From: Treponema sp. | GTDB lineage: Bacteria; Spirochaetota; Spirochaetia; Treponematales; Breznakiellaceae | Reading direction: 5' to 3' | Length of the DNA: 12,765 nt | NCBI GenBank assembly: GCA_031276615.1 | Contig: JAISND010000042.1 | Location: forward strand, 1 to 12,765 | In this document: positions 1-7,704 of the stretch, piece by piece | Numbering within the stretch: the first letter of the stretch is position 1 | How the letters are laid out: every line of letters begins with the position of its first letter | Translations under genes and position numbers: made by a program | The notes under the pieces: model-generated | The model's input: only the letters and a program-made list of their open reading frames with translations | Told to the model about the DNA's origin: nothing | Databases searched by the model: none

Positions 1-6
1 CAGGTA

Positions 7-1086
7 ATGCCTGATTCGGGAGAAAGGGCCTACGCCTATACCAAGGCCTGCGGCATTATCGGCAAGTCCTTTGTGGGCAGGCGTATCTCCGCCCTGGCGG
101 GGGTACGCGCCCTTAATGAACTGGACAGGCTGATCTTCCCCGAAACCGGAAAAGAGCTGCCGGGCAGGGAACTTCTTGTGGATCTTGAAAGCAGAATCGC
201 CGGCCGCGCGGTCAGGCATATACTTGAAATTATCAATTCCTTCTCCAGGGCGCCGAAACTTTTGATCCGCCAGCTCCGTTCATACGAATTTTCGGATCTT
301 AAAACCTGCCTTAACTATCTTTCCGGCGGGACAGGATCCCTTCCCCCCTTCGCGGACATTGGCCGTTACCGGACCGTGCGTTTCGAGGCCTTCCCCGATC
401 TGGCGGCCATGCTTGCGGATACGGAATTCGAATTTATCCTGTCAAAGGACATCAAGGCAATTCAGGGCGGGAATTTCGATGTAATGGCTCTTGAGACGGA
501 ACTGGATCTCCGCTACTACCTTGGATTGAAGGACGCGCTTTACCAGCTCTCGGCCGAGGATCGCCACTTTGCCGAGCGGATACTTGCCGAGGAAATTTCC
601 CTGCGTAACTGCGTCTGGGCTTTGCGCCTTCGAACCTACTACGGAAAAAACGCCGCCGAGGCGGTGAAGCATCTGATGAACCTGCGGATGCGCGCGGGCG
701 GGGAAATTCCCGGCGATATTCACGAGCACAGGAAAAACGCAGGGCTAAAGGAGATATCGCTGTCCGCCGAAGCGGAGGAATCCCTGGACCTGCCCCTGGA
801 TTCCCGCGCCGCCTGGCGCGGCTGGCGCTGGGAAAAATTCCTCAACCCCGAAAAACCCGGCGGGCACTGGAACGCGGATCCGCGTTTTTTTCAGAACGCC
901 GCCGCGGAGTACCTGTACCAGCTCAGCCTGCACTGTTTCCACCGTATGCCCTTCGCGATCAGTACGAGTTTCTGCTATATCAAGCTCAAACAGTTTGAGG
1001 AGGATCTTCTTACCAGTGTTGCCGAAGGCCTGGGGCTGGGAATGGCGAGCCGGGACGTTTTTGAACTTCTGGAGGTGGCCCTGTGA
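7..1086 (+). CDS. atpC: V/A-type ATPase subunit C (AC39/d family)
   Basis: This 359-residue protein is the subunit that caps the rotor ring and couples it to the central shaft in V/A-type ATPases, at the cytoplasmic face of the membrane. It is soluble, largely helical and has no membrane segment. The N-terminus (AYAYTKACGIIGKSFVGRR) resembles the usual start of the AC39/V0d family, where a Y-A-Y motif opens the first helix. Later repeats of helices with E-x-x-L-R-N-C-x-W-A-L-R-L-R (about 196-210) and the C-terminal ...VAEGLGLGMASRDVFELLEVAL also fit the family. Length is typical (about 330-360). The ATG at 7 is used, but only six bases of upstream sequence are present and the frame is open to the window edge, so a slightly earlier start cannot be excluded. 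The last four bases overlap the GTG start of subunit I. The identification also leans on its neighbours in the operon. Confidence 0.88.
   Translation: MPDSGERAYAYTKACGIIGKSFVGRRISALAGVRALNELDRLIFPETGKELPGRELLVDLESRIAGRAVRHILEIINSFSRAPKLLIRQLRSYEFSDLKTCLNYLSGGTGSLPPFADIGRYRTVRFEAFPDLAAMLADTEFEFILSKDIKAIQGGNFDVMALETELDLRYYLGLKDALYQLSAEDRHFAERILAEEISLRNCVWALRLRTYYGKNAAEAVKHLMNLRMRAGGEIPGDIHEHRKNAGLKEISLSAEAEESLDLPLDSRAAWRGWRWEKFLNPEKPGGHWNADPRFFQNAAAEYLYQLSLHCFHRMPFAISTSFCYIKLKQFEEDLLTSVAEGLGLGMASRDVFELLEVAL
1071..1075 (+). promoter_or_regulatory. Shine-Dalgarno site for subunit I
   Basis: GGAGG lies 7 bases before the GTG at 1083. It supports that GTG, which overlaps the TGA of subunit C, as the start of subunit I rather than the in-frame ATG at 1101. 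Confidence 0.65.
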
Positions 1087-3110
1087 TCCGCCCCCGCAAA
1101 ATGAAGTACATTGAGCTTACGGTACTCAAGACCGACGTGGACAGGGTGATAGAGTACCTTGGACGCCGGGGGCTTATGCACTTTTCCGGGGCAGGCGAAG
1201 AAGCGCCGGATCTTTCGGGGAAGGTCCGCGGCAATATCGAAAAAATCAAATCGGCCGCCGAATTCCTCGGCGCGGAGCTTCCCGCGGAACCCCTTCCGGA
1301 GAGCGTTATGCCCGGCGAGACGGAAGAGGCCCTTACGGAAAAGCTCTGCTCCGCCGCCGAAGCCCTGAAGAAGCGCGAAGCGGAAGCGGAGCAGGAAAGG
1401 CGGCGCATCGAAGAAACGTTTAACGAGGCCAGGGCCTTTGCGAATTTGAACGCGCCCTTCGCCGATCTGGATCAGCTTTCCTATCTTACCCTCAGGGTGG
1501 GGCGGCTGGATCCCAGGGCCCAGCTTTCCCTCCGGGAAAGCCTTGGCGACCGGGCGGTGCTTGTTTCCCTGGGCGGGGGAAAGGACGGCGAAAGCGGAGA
1601 CCGGGTGCTGGCCGCCGCCTCCAGGAAGGGGCGCTTCGCCCTGGATTCGGAGCTGAAAAAATTTTCCTTTGAACCCCTTGCCGTTCCCGAAGGTTTCCAG
1701 GGTGTCCCCGCCGAACTGCTTGCGGGCCTTGAAAAGAGGCTTAAGGATGTCGAGACAGCCCTTGTGGCGACAGGCTTTCAGAAGGAAAAAATGCTTGCCG
1801 AATCGGGGCCCGGCCTTCAAAGGCTTGCCGGTTCCTGGCTTATGGCCGCCGCCGCGGAAAAGCTCAAGTCAAGGCTCACCGCGACCGCGAATATTTTCCT
1901 CCTTTCGGGCTGGACACCCCAGGACGCGGTGAGCGGCCTTGCCGCGGATCTCGCGAAAATTTCGGAAGGCAGGGTGGCGATACGTTCCTTCAGCCCCGAC
2001 GAAGTGACGGAGGTTCGGGAGGGGAAGGAAAAGATCCCCGTATCCCTCAAACACGGCGCCTTTGTCAGGGGTTTCGAAGGGGTGGTTTTTTCCTATGGCG
2101 CGCCCCTCTACGGTACGGTCGATCCCACACCGCTGGTCGCGGTTTTTTTCACGATACTCTTTGGCATCATGTTCGGCGATGTGGGGCAGGGTTTTGTACT
2201 CTTCCTTGCCGGAATCCTCGCGGGCAGGGGAGGCTTCAAACCGCTTGCCCGGTTCAGGTCCTATTCCTCTCCCCTCATAGCCGTCGGGATTGCCTCGATG
2301 ATCATGGGGCTTCTCAACGGGGAAGTGTTCACCAACGAGGAGCTGCTGGTTGGCCCCACCCGCCTTGTCACCTCCGCCCTTTTCGGCAGGCCGATGGACA
2401 GGATCCTTACCCTCATGCCCCTGGCGGAAAAAGGCGGCAGCGTGGTAAAACTTTTCTATTTTTTCGGTTTTACCATCGCGGTTGGGGTCATACTCAATTC
2501 GGCAGGTTTTCTGGTGAATATAGCCAACCGGTTCATAATGAAAAAATACGAGGAGGCCATTTTTTCCAGGACAGGCCTGGCCGGGCTTCTCCTTTTCTGG
2601 TACGCCCTTTTCATCGCCCTGCGCTGCATGCTTGGGGGGCGCTTCAGGTGGTTCGATCTTGCCGGCCTCCTTGTACCGGCCTCCTGTGTTTTTTTCGGCC
2701 CCCTTATCTGGCGCTGCGTTTCGGGGAAACGGCCGGTTCTCGCGCACGGGCTTATGGTGTTTGTCATGGAAGGTTTTGTGGAAATTCTGGAAACCGCTTC
2801 AACCTGCGTTTCAAATACGGTAAGCTTTCTCAGGGTAGGCGCCTTCGCGCTTTCCCACGCGGTGCTGTCCTATATCGTATTCCGTTTTTCCGAAGAGCTG
2901 GCGCATGCCGCGGGCGGGCCGGCAGGTCCGGTCTCCGCCCTGTTTGTCATGGTCTTCGGAAACGTGGTGATTATAGTCCTTGAGGGAATGATCGTTGCCA
3001 TCCAGGTGGTACGTCTCCAATATTACGAATTTTTCAGCAAGTTCTTTACCGAAACGGGGCTTGAGTTCAGGCCCTTCCGTTTCAGGAAAGGGACAGGCGA
3101 ACAGGAGTGA
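1083..3110 (+). CDS. atpI: V/A-type ATPase membrane stator subunit I (subunit a)
   Basis: This 675-residue protein is the membrane stator that forms the ion half-channels next to the rotor ring and anchors the peripheral stalks. The first 340 residues or so are cytoplasmic, with an E/K/R-rich coiled-coil arm (about 85-125). From about residue 345 there are roughly seven or eight membrane helices. The family signature FGIMFGDVGQG is at 360-370. The segment ETASTCVSNTVSFLRVGAFA carries the essential arginine of this family, here R584, expected to face the rotor carboxylate. A second conserved acidic helix (VLEGMIVAIQVVRLQYYEF, E634) closes the protein. Length is normal for bacterial subunit I. 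The start is GTG, overlapping subunit C by four bases (GTGA), which suggests translational coupling. The next gene, the rotor subunit, begins four bases after the stop. Confidence 0.97.
   Translation: MIRPRKMKYIELTVLKTDVDRVIEYLGRRGLMHFSGAGEEAPDLSGKVRGNIEKIKSAAEFLGAELPAEPLPESVMPGETEEALTEKLCSAAEALKKREAEAEQERRRIEETFNEARAFANLNAPFADLDQLSYLTLRVGRLDPRAQLSLRESLGDRAVLVSLGGGKDGESGDRVLAAASRKGRFALDSELKKFSFEPLAVPEGFQGVPAELLAGLEKRLKDVETALVATGFQKEKMLAESGPGLQRLAGSWLMAAAAEKLKSRLTATANIFLLSGWTPQDAVSGLAADLAKISEGRVAIRSFSPDEVTEVREGKEKIPVSLKHGAFVRGFEGVVFSYGAPLYGTVDPTPLVAVFFTILFGIMFGDVGQGFVLFLAGILAGRGGFKPLARFRSYSSPLIAVGIASMIMGLLNGEVFTNEELLVGPTRLVTSALFGRPMDRILTLMPLAEKGGSVVKLFYFFGFTIAVGVILNSAGFLVNIANRFIMKKYEEAIFSRTGLAGLLLFWYALFIALRCMLGGRFRWFDLAGLLVPASCVFFGPLIWRCVSGKRPVLAHGLMVFVMEGFVEILETASTCVSNTVSFLRVGAFALSHAVLSYIVFRFSEELAHAAGGPAGPVSALFVMVFGNVVIIVLEGMIVAIQVVRLQYYEFFSKFFTETGLEFRPFRFRKGTGEQE
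3103..3107 (+). promoter_or_regulatory. Shine-Dalgarno site deciding the start of subunit K
   Basis: AGGAG sits 7 bases before the ATG at 3115. A second ATG at 3111, in another frame, is too close to the site and opens only a meaningless reading frame. The reading frame of K itself is open further upstream (ATG at 2995), but that would place 40 unrelated residues before a clean signal-peptide-like start. Confidence 0.6.
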
Positions 3111-3114
3111 ATGT

Positions 3115-3417
3115 ATGAAGCGAAAAATCACGGTTCTGGTCTTGATGCTTGCGGGCGCCGCCGCGGTGTTTGCCCAGGAGGCCGGGGGCCAGGACGCCGC
3201 GTCCCAGACTTCGGTCTGGAAATATTTTGCGGCGGCCCTGGCGGTCGGTATTTCCTGCATAGCCGGCGGCATCGCGGTCGGTCAGATTGGCTCGGCGGCT
3301 ATGGGGGCAATGAGCGAAAACGAGGATCTTTCCGGAAAGGCGCTGCCCTACGCGGGCCTTGCGGAAGGCATCTGCCTCTGGGGATTCCTTGTAGCCCTGC
3401 TTATTCTAATCCTCTGA
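3115..3417 (+). CDS. atpK: V/A-type ATPase rotor-ring subunit K (proteolipid c)
   Basis: This is the ion-carrying rotor subunit, 100 residues. Residues 1-20 look like a signal peptide (MKRK, hydrophobic stretch, AAAVFA then QE), followed by a short polar segment and one helical hairpin (about 35-66 and 74-100). The hairpin aligns without gaps to my memory of the Thermus thermophilus c subunit, also 100 residues with a signal sequence. I-G-S-A-A-M-G-A matches the glycine/alanine-rich inner helix. E84 in GLAEGICLWG aligns with the ion-binding glutamate of the outer helix. Q57 lies in the inner helix, where sodium-binding rings often have a ligand, but the residue after the glutamate is G, not the T/S common in sodium-binding rings, so the ion cannot be assigned. 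The four-helix duplicated form of Enterococcus NtpK is not present. The gene lies four bases after subunit I. Confidence 0.94.
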   Translation: MKRKITVLVLMLAGAAAVFAQEAGGQDAASQTSVWKYFAAALAVGISCIAGGIAVGQIGSAAMGAMSENEDLSGKALPYAGLAEGICLWGFLVALLILIL

Positions 3418-3443
3418 AGATCCGCTTCGGGTAAGGCGCTGCC

Positions 3444-3791
3444 GTGGATTTTTTCTTTATCGGCGATCCCGAACTGGTTACCGCCTTTCGCTTTATCGGC
3501 GTTGAGGGAACCGCCGTCAGGGATCCCGCCGAAGCGGCGGAGGTGTTTCGCGGGATTACCGAGGGCTGGAACGAAACCGCGGGCGCGGTACTGCCCCGGC
3601 CGCCGGGCGGGGGCTGCCGCGTGCTCATCATAACGGAGGAAACCGCGGACTGGCTTGGGGATCTTTTGATCCAATGGCAGCTTTCCGGCAACTACCCCCT
3701 GGTGGTTGAAATTCCCGGCATCATGGGACGGGTTCCCGGCCGCAAGACGCTGGTGGATTCCATCAGGGAAGCCATCGGGGTTCATGTGTAA
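3444..3791 (+). CDS. atpF: V/A-type ATPase central-stalk subunit F
   Basis: This small soluble 115-residue protein sits on the central shaft with subunit D. The N-terminus FFIGDPELVTAFRFIGVEG is the family signature: a Rossmann-like first strand followed by the G-D-x-E and F-x-x-x-G-V-x-G motifs. The middle segment VLIITEETADWL and the later PLVVEIPG are also typical. Length is normal (about 100-115). The start is GTG; a weak GGGTAAGG lies 7 bases before it. The gene is 26 bases after K and 11 bases before E. F normally binds D, but D is not encoded next to it here. Confidence 0.93.
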   Translation: MDFFFIGDPELVTAFRFIGVEGTAVRDPAEAAEVFRGITEGWNETAGAVLPRPPGGGCRVLIITEETADWLGDLLIQWQLSGNYPLVVEIPGIMGRVPGRKTLVDSIREAIGVHV

Positions 3792-3802
3792 AGGTTGATT
3801 TT

Positions 3803-4489
3803 ATGGAAGAATTGCAGTCTACCGAACTTCTTGATCGCGAAATTCTGGAGGATGCCCGGAAAAAAGCCTACCGGATACTCAGGACGGCCGATGAAACAGT
3901 CAGGGCAAACGCCGCGGCCTGGGAGAAAAAGACTCTCGCCGCGCTGGACGGGTTGAGGCTGAAATACGCGGAGCGCCGGAAACTTGCCGCGGCGGAAATC
4001 ATGGCCCGGCTTCCCCTGGACAGGCGCAGGGCAGGGTCTGAAAGAATCGAGGGGCTGCTCAGGGACGCGGAGGAAAACTGGTACAGGGGCCTCTGCCGCG
4101 CGAAGGTTTTGGACATTCTCAAAAGGGAGCTTGCCCGGCGTCTTGAGGAATGTCCCGAATTCGCCGCTCCGGAGGAGTCCGGCGGGAAGCCGCGGGTTTT
4201 TATCCGCTGCCTTGACCGGGCCGGGGCGGAGTCCCTTCTTGAAGAACTTTTACCCGGCCGGACCTTCGACATTGAGGAAGCGGCCGCCGGCCCGGGCGCG
4301 CCGGTACCCGAAATTGTCCTTGACGGCGGGGCGGTGCGCATAACGGCCTCCGTCGGCATGGCGCTTGACGAGATCCTTCGCGAAAAACGGGCGGAACTGA
4401 TCGCCGCCCTGATCGGGCAGGATCCGTCCGAAGCCGCGGATATTTCCGGCCTGTGCCCCGGCGCGGAATCCGGCGGGGGGCTTTCGTGA
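3803..4489 (+). CDS. atpE: V/A-type ATPase peripheral-stalk subunit E
   Basis: The 228-residue product fits subunit E, which forms the peripheral stalk holding the A/B hexamer still. The N-terminal half (about 1-95) is rich in A, E, K and R with few breaks, as expected for a long helix pairing with subunit G/H: ILEDARKKAYRILRTADE is a typical stretch. The C-terminal half is a mixed alpha/beta domain ending PEIVLDGGAVRITASVGMAL then DEILREKRAELIAALIG, which resembles the C-terminal domain of E (a V-x-L-x-D-G strand, then a helix). A poorly conserved tail of some 20 residues follows. The start ATG has AAAGG 8 bases upstream. The stop overlaps the GTG start of subunit A by four bases. Sequence conservation is low in this family, so position in the operon counts as much as the motifs. 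Confidence 0.83.
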   Translation: MEELQSTELLDREILEDARKKAYRILRTADETVRANAAAWEKKTLAALDGLRLKYAERRKLAAAEIMARLPLDRRRAGSERIEGLLRDAEENWYRGLCRAKVLDILKRELARRLEECPEFAAPEESGGKPRVFIRCLDRAGAESLLEELLPGRTFDIEEAAAGPGAPVPEIVLDGGAVRITASVGMALDEILREKRAELIAALIGQDPSEAADISGLCPGAESGGGLS

Positions 4490-6276
4490 TTGAAGGCAGG
4501 GTCAAACGCATATCCGGCCCCATTATCCGCGCCGGGGGCATGGGCGGCGCGGGACTCTTCGACCTGGTCGAAGTGGGAGAGAAACGGATCACCGGCGAGA
4601 TAGTCCGCCTTGAAAGGGACGAGGCGGTCATTCAGGTGTACGAAGACGACACGGGCATGAAAATAGGCGCCCCCGTTTTTTCCAGGGGGCGTCCCCTTTC
4701 GGCGCTTCTGGGGCCGGGTCTTATGGGCGCCATTTACGACGGCATACAGCGGCCCCTGCAGGTTCTTTACGAAAAAAGCGGCGCCTTTATGGATTCCGGC
4801 GAGCGCGGGGACCCTCTCGATCTGTCAAGGAAATGGCATTTTGTTCCGGACGCGGGCCTCGCGGCGAGAATCGCGGCGGGGGAAAAGGTCGAAGCCGCGC
4901 CGGGGCTTGTCCTGGGAACGGTAAAGGAAACCGGAAGCCTTACCTGCAAAATCATGGTTCCGCCTGACTCGAAGGGCGGCCCCGTCGCGTTTCTCGCGGC
5001 GGAGGGCGATTACGGCGTCCTTGAGGCCGCCGCCGGAACCGGTCCCGGCGGGGAGATACCCTTTGCCCAGTGGTGGCCGGTTCGGCTTCCCCGGCCTTCC
5101 GCGGAACGGCTTTCCCCCGATCAGCCCCTGGTTACCGGGGAGCGGGTCATCGACGTGTTCTTCCCCCTTTCCAAAGGCGGTACGGCGGCAATACCCGGCG
5201 GCTTCGGCACGGGCAAGACCATGACCCAGCACGCCATCGCCAAGTGGTGCGACGCGGACGTGATCATCTACATCGGCTGCGGCGAACGGGGCAACGAGAT
5301 GACCGACGTGCTTGCCGAATTCCCGCAGCTGCGGGATCCCCGCAGCGGGCGTTCCCTTATGGAAAGAACCGTGCTCATTGCCAACACCTCCAACATGCCC
5401 GTCGCCGCGCGGGAGGTTTCCATCTATACCGGCGTGACCCTGGCCGAATACTACCGGGACATGGGCTTTCACGTCGCGATTATGGCGGATTCTACCAGCC
5501 GCTGGGCCGAGGCCCTGCGGGAGCTTTCCGGCCGCATGGAGGAGATGCCCGCCGAGGAGGGCTTTCCCGCGTACCTTCCCACAAGGCTCGCCGAGTTTTA
5601 CGAGCGGGCGGGCAGGGTGCGCGCCCTCTGCGGCGAGGAAGGATCGGTCTCCATCATCGGCGCGGTGTCTCCCCCGGGCGGTGATTTTTCCGAACCTGTC
5701 ACCCAGCACACAAAGCGCTTTATCCGCTGTTTCTGGGCGCTTGACCGGGATCTTGCCAACGCCCGGCATTACCCGGCGATAAGCTGGACGGACAGCTATT
5801 CCGAATACGCCGGCGAAGTAAAGTCCTGGTGGGAAAGGGTGAACCCCCGCTGGGCCATTGTCCGCCAGCAGAGTCTTGATCTGCTGAAGCGCGAGCAGCG
5901 CCTTGCGGAGATCGTGCGCCTGATCGGGCCGGACGCCCTGCCCGACGATCAAAAGGTCGTCCTTATGATCGCGGAGATCATCAAAGACGGATTCCTCCAG
6001 CAGAATTCCTTTGACGAGGTGGATATGTACTGCGTTCCGGCGAAGCAGGTGCGGCTTCTGGAACTTATCATGGAATTCCATGAACGGTGCCAGACCTGCA
6101 TTAAACTCGGAGCGCCCCTTACCAAGATCACGGGTCTGGGACTGCGGGAAGGGCTTTCCCGGCTGAAGAGTACCGTAAGGAACGATACCCCCGGCGGCCT
6201 TGACGCGTTTGAAGCCAGGATGCGCTCCGCCATGGAAGAGCTTGAACGGAGTTACCGCACAAGGGAGGTTCTGTGA
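4486..6276 (+). CDS. atpA: V/A-type ATPase catalytic subunit A
   Basis: This 596-residue catalytic subunit hydrolyses or makes ATP. A beta-barrel N-terminus (GRVKRISGPIIRAGGMGGAG) is followed by the A-specific insert (about 110-190). The Walker A loop GGFGTGKT is at 238-245 with K244, GERGNE at 266-271 supplies the catalytic glutamate E267, and the Walker B strand runs HVAIMADSTSR with D335. The C-terminal helical domain ends near ELERSYRTREVL. All catalytic residues I can check are present, so the enzyme should be active. The frame is open back to a GTG at 4453, but the family starts directly before the first barrel strand. I therefore choose the GTG at 4486, which overlaps the TGA of subunit E. 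There is no good Shine-Dalgarno site before it, only a G6 run (4475-4480), so translation probably depends on coupling to E. Confidence 0.97.
   Translation: MIEGRVKRISGPIIRAGGMGGAGLFDLVEVGEKRITGEIVRLERDEAVIQVYEDDTGMKIGAPVFSRGRPLSALLGPGLMGAIYDGIQRPLQVLYEKSGAFMDSGERGDPLDLSRKWHFVPDAGLAARIAAGEKVEAAPGLVLGTVKETGSLTCKIMVPPDSKGGPVAFLAAEGDYGVLEAAAGTGPGGEIPFAQWWPVRLPRPSAERLSPDQPLVTGERVIDVFFPLSKGGTAAIPGGFGTGKTMTQHAIAKWCDADVIIYIGCGERGNEMTDVLAEFPQLRDPRSGRSLMERTVLIANTSNMPVAAREVSIYTGVTLAEYYRDMGFHVAIMADSTSRWAEALRELSGRMEEMPAEEGFPAYLPTRLAEFYERAGRVRALCGEEGSVSIIGAVSPPGGDFSEPVTQHTKRFIRCFWALDRDLANARHYPAISWTDSYSEYAGEVKSWWERVNPRWAIVRQQSLDLLKREQRLAEIVRLIGPDALPDDQKVVLMIAEIIKDGFLQQNSFDEVDMYCVPAKQVRLLELIMEFHERCQTCIKLGAPLTKITGLGLREGLSRLKSTVRNDTPGGLDAFEARMRSAMEELERSYRTREVL
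6261..6269 (+). promoter_or_regulatory. Shine-Dalgarno site for subunit B
   Basis: AAGGGAGGT lies 3 bases before the GTG at 6273 (GGAGG at 6264-6268, four bases away). The spacing is short but the match is strong. It supports the GTG that overlaps the stop of subunit A. Confidence 0.6.
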
Positions 6277-7688
6277 GGGGCATAGAATACCGGGGGCTTG
6301 CCCGGATCGAAGGGCCGGTAGTGATCACCCGGCGGAGCCGCAACGTGGGCTTTAATGAAATGGCGGCCGTGTATGACCGTGACGGGGGACGCCGCCTCGG
6401 CCGCGTGGTTGATATGAGCGGGGACTGGACGGCCGTGCAGATCTTCGGAAGCAGTACCGGCCTTTCCGCGGACGACAGCAGGGTGGAATTTCTCGGCAGG
6501 CCGATGGAGCTGCGGGTCGGCGCGGGACTTTTGGGCAGGGTGTTCAACGGCCTTGGGGAACCCGTTGACGGCTACGGGGAAATTTTTTCCTCGGACACCA
6601 TGGACGTAAACGGCCTCCCCATCAACCCCTACGCGAGGACTTACCCCCGGGACTTTATCCAGACCGGCATTTCCGCGATTGACGGAATGAACACCCTGAT
6701 CCGGGGGCAGAAGCTTCCGATTTTTTCCGGCAACGGCCTTCCCCACAACCAGCTTGCCGCGCAGATTGTCCGGCAGGCGCGTATCATCGACCCGGGCGGG
6801 GGGGAAGGTCCGGACAATTCGCAGCCCTTCGTCGTGGTCTTTTGCGCCATGGGCGTCAAATACGACGTGGCCCGTTTTTTCCTTGACGATTTTGAACGCT
6901 CCGGGGTTCTCGCCAGCGTGGTGGTGTTCCTCTCCCTGGCGGACGCGCCGAGCCTTGAGCGTCTGGTGGCGCCCCGCTGCGCCCTGACCGCCGCGGAGTA
7001 CCTTGCCTACAAAAGAAACATGCACGTCCTTGTGGTGATGACCGACATGACCAACTACTGCGAGGCCCTCCGGGAAGTTTCATCCATACGCGGCGAAGTG
7101 CCGAGCCGCAAGGGCTATCCGGGCTACCTCTATTCCGATCTTGCGAGCCTCTACGAGCGGGCGGGAAAGATCAGCGGCTCTTCCGGATCCATCACGCAGA
7201 TTCCCATACTGACCATGCCCAACGACGACATCAGCCACCCCATTCCGGATCTGTCGGGCTACATCACCGAAGGCCAGATAGTGCTTGACCGGGAACTTTT
7301 CCAGCGCGGGGTCTATCCGCCCGTGGCCGGCCTCCCCAGCCTTTCCCGGCTTATGAAGGACGGCATAGGGCCGGGCATGACCAGGGAGGATCACAAGGAC
7401 GTTTCAGGCCAGCTCTTCGCGGCCTATTCAAAGGTAAAGCAGGTCCGCAACCTTGCCTCGATTATCGGGGAGGAGGAGCTTTCCGACTCCGACAGACGTT
7501 ACCTCAAATTCGGCGAGAAGTTTGAGCAGATATTCCTCAGCCAGGGCGGGGACGAAAACCGGGACATAGGCCGCACCCTCGATCTCGGCTGGCGGGCCCT
7601 TGCGGAGATTCCGCGGGAAGAACTGCTTCGGGTCAGGCAGGAATTTATCGAAAAATACCTTGATCCCGTCCTGGCGGAAAACCGCTGA
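6273..7688 (+). CDS. atpB: V/A-type ATPase non-catalytic subunit B
   Basis: This 471-residue subunit alternates with A in the hexameric head. The Walker A loop is replaced by SGNGLPHNQLAAQI (152-165), as expected for B, which does not hydrolyse ATP. Other family motifs are ALTAAEYLAYKRNMHVLVVM, TDMTNYCEALREVSSIRGEV, GYPGYLYSDLASLYERAG and DLSGYITEGQI. R359 in LPSLSRLM is the likely arginine finger reaching into the A active site. Length is normal (about 460-480). The GTG start overlaps the TGA of A by four bases. This is the last gene of the operon: the usual subunit D gene does not follow, and a convergent gene ends 16 bases later. Confidence 0.97.
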   Translation: MRGIEYRGLARIEGPVVITRRSRNVGFNEMAAVYDRDGGRRLGRVVDMSGDWTAVQIFGSSTGLSADDSRVEFLGRPMELRVGAGLLGRVFNGLGEPVDGYGEIFSSDTMDVNGLPINPYARTYPRDFIQTGISAIDGMNTLIRGQKLPIFSGNGLPHNQLAAQIVRQARIIDPGGGEGPDNSQPFVVVFCAMGVKYDVARFFLDDFERSGVLASVVVFLSLADAPSLERLVAPRCALTAAEYLAYKRNMHVLVVMTDMTNYCEALREVSSIRGEVPSRKGYPGYLYSDLASLYERAGKISGSSGSITQIPILTMPNDDISHPIPDLSGYITEGQIVLDRELFQRGVYPPVAGLPSLSRLMKDGIGPGMTREDHKDVSGQLFAAYSKVKQVRNLASIIGEEELSDSDRRYLKFGEKFEQIFLSQGGDENRDIGRTLDLGWRALAEIPREELLRVRQEFIEKYLDPVLAENR

Positions 7689-7695
7689 CGCGGTT
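7680..7695. terminator. small hairpin between convergent operons, possible weak terminator
   Basis: AACCGC-TGAC-GCGGTT forms a perfect 6-bp stem with a 4-base loop. It spans the stop codon of subunit B and lies just before the end of the yggT gene on the other strand. Read on the minus strand, the second arm ends in four T (the last two just outside the stem); on the plus strand there is no T tract. It could serve as a weak terminator for the minus-strand pair. No stronger terminator is visible in the 16-base gap. The stem is short, so chance is possible. Confidence 0.3.
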
Positions 7696-7704
7696 CCTGC
7701 GGCC

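Noticed and set aside
2995..3114. Upstream extension of subunit K
   Set aside because: It would overlap the conserved C-terminus of subunit I and put 40 unrelated residues before a clear signal peptide.
4453..4485. Upstream GTG start for subunit A
   Set aside because: It would add 11 residues (including PRRGIRRGA) before the beta-barrel start and lies within subunit E. The GTG at 4486, at the stop of E, fits the family better.
4825..6081. A 418-codon open frame on the - strand opposite subunit A
   Set aside because: Same reason: antisense to a gene with all ATPase motifs, no domain, no ribosome site considered convincing.
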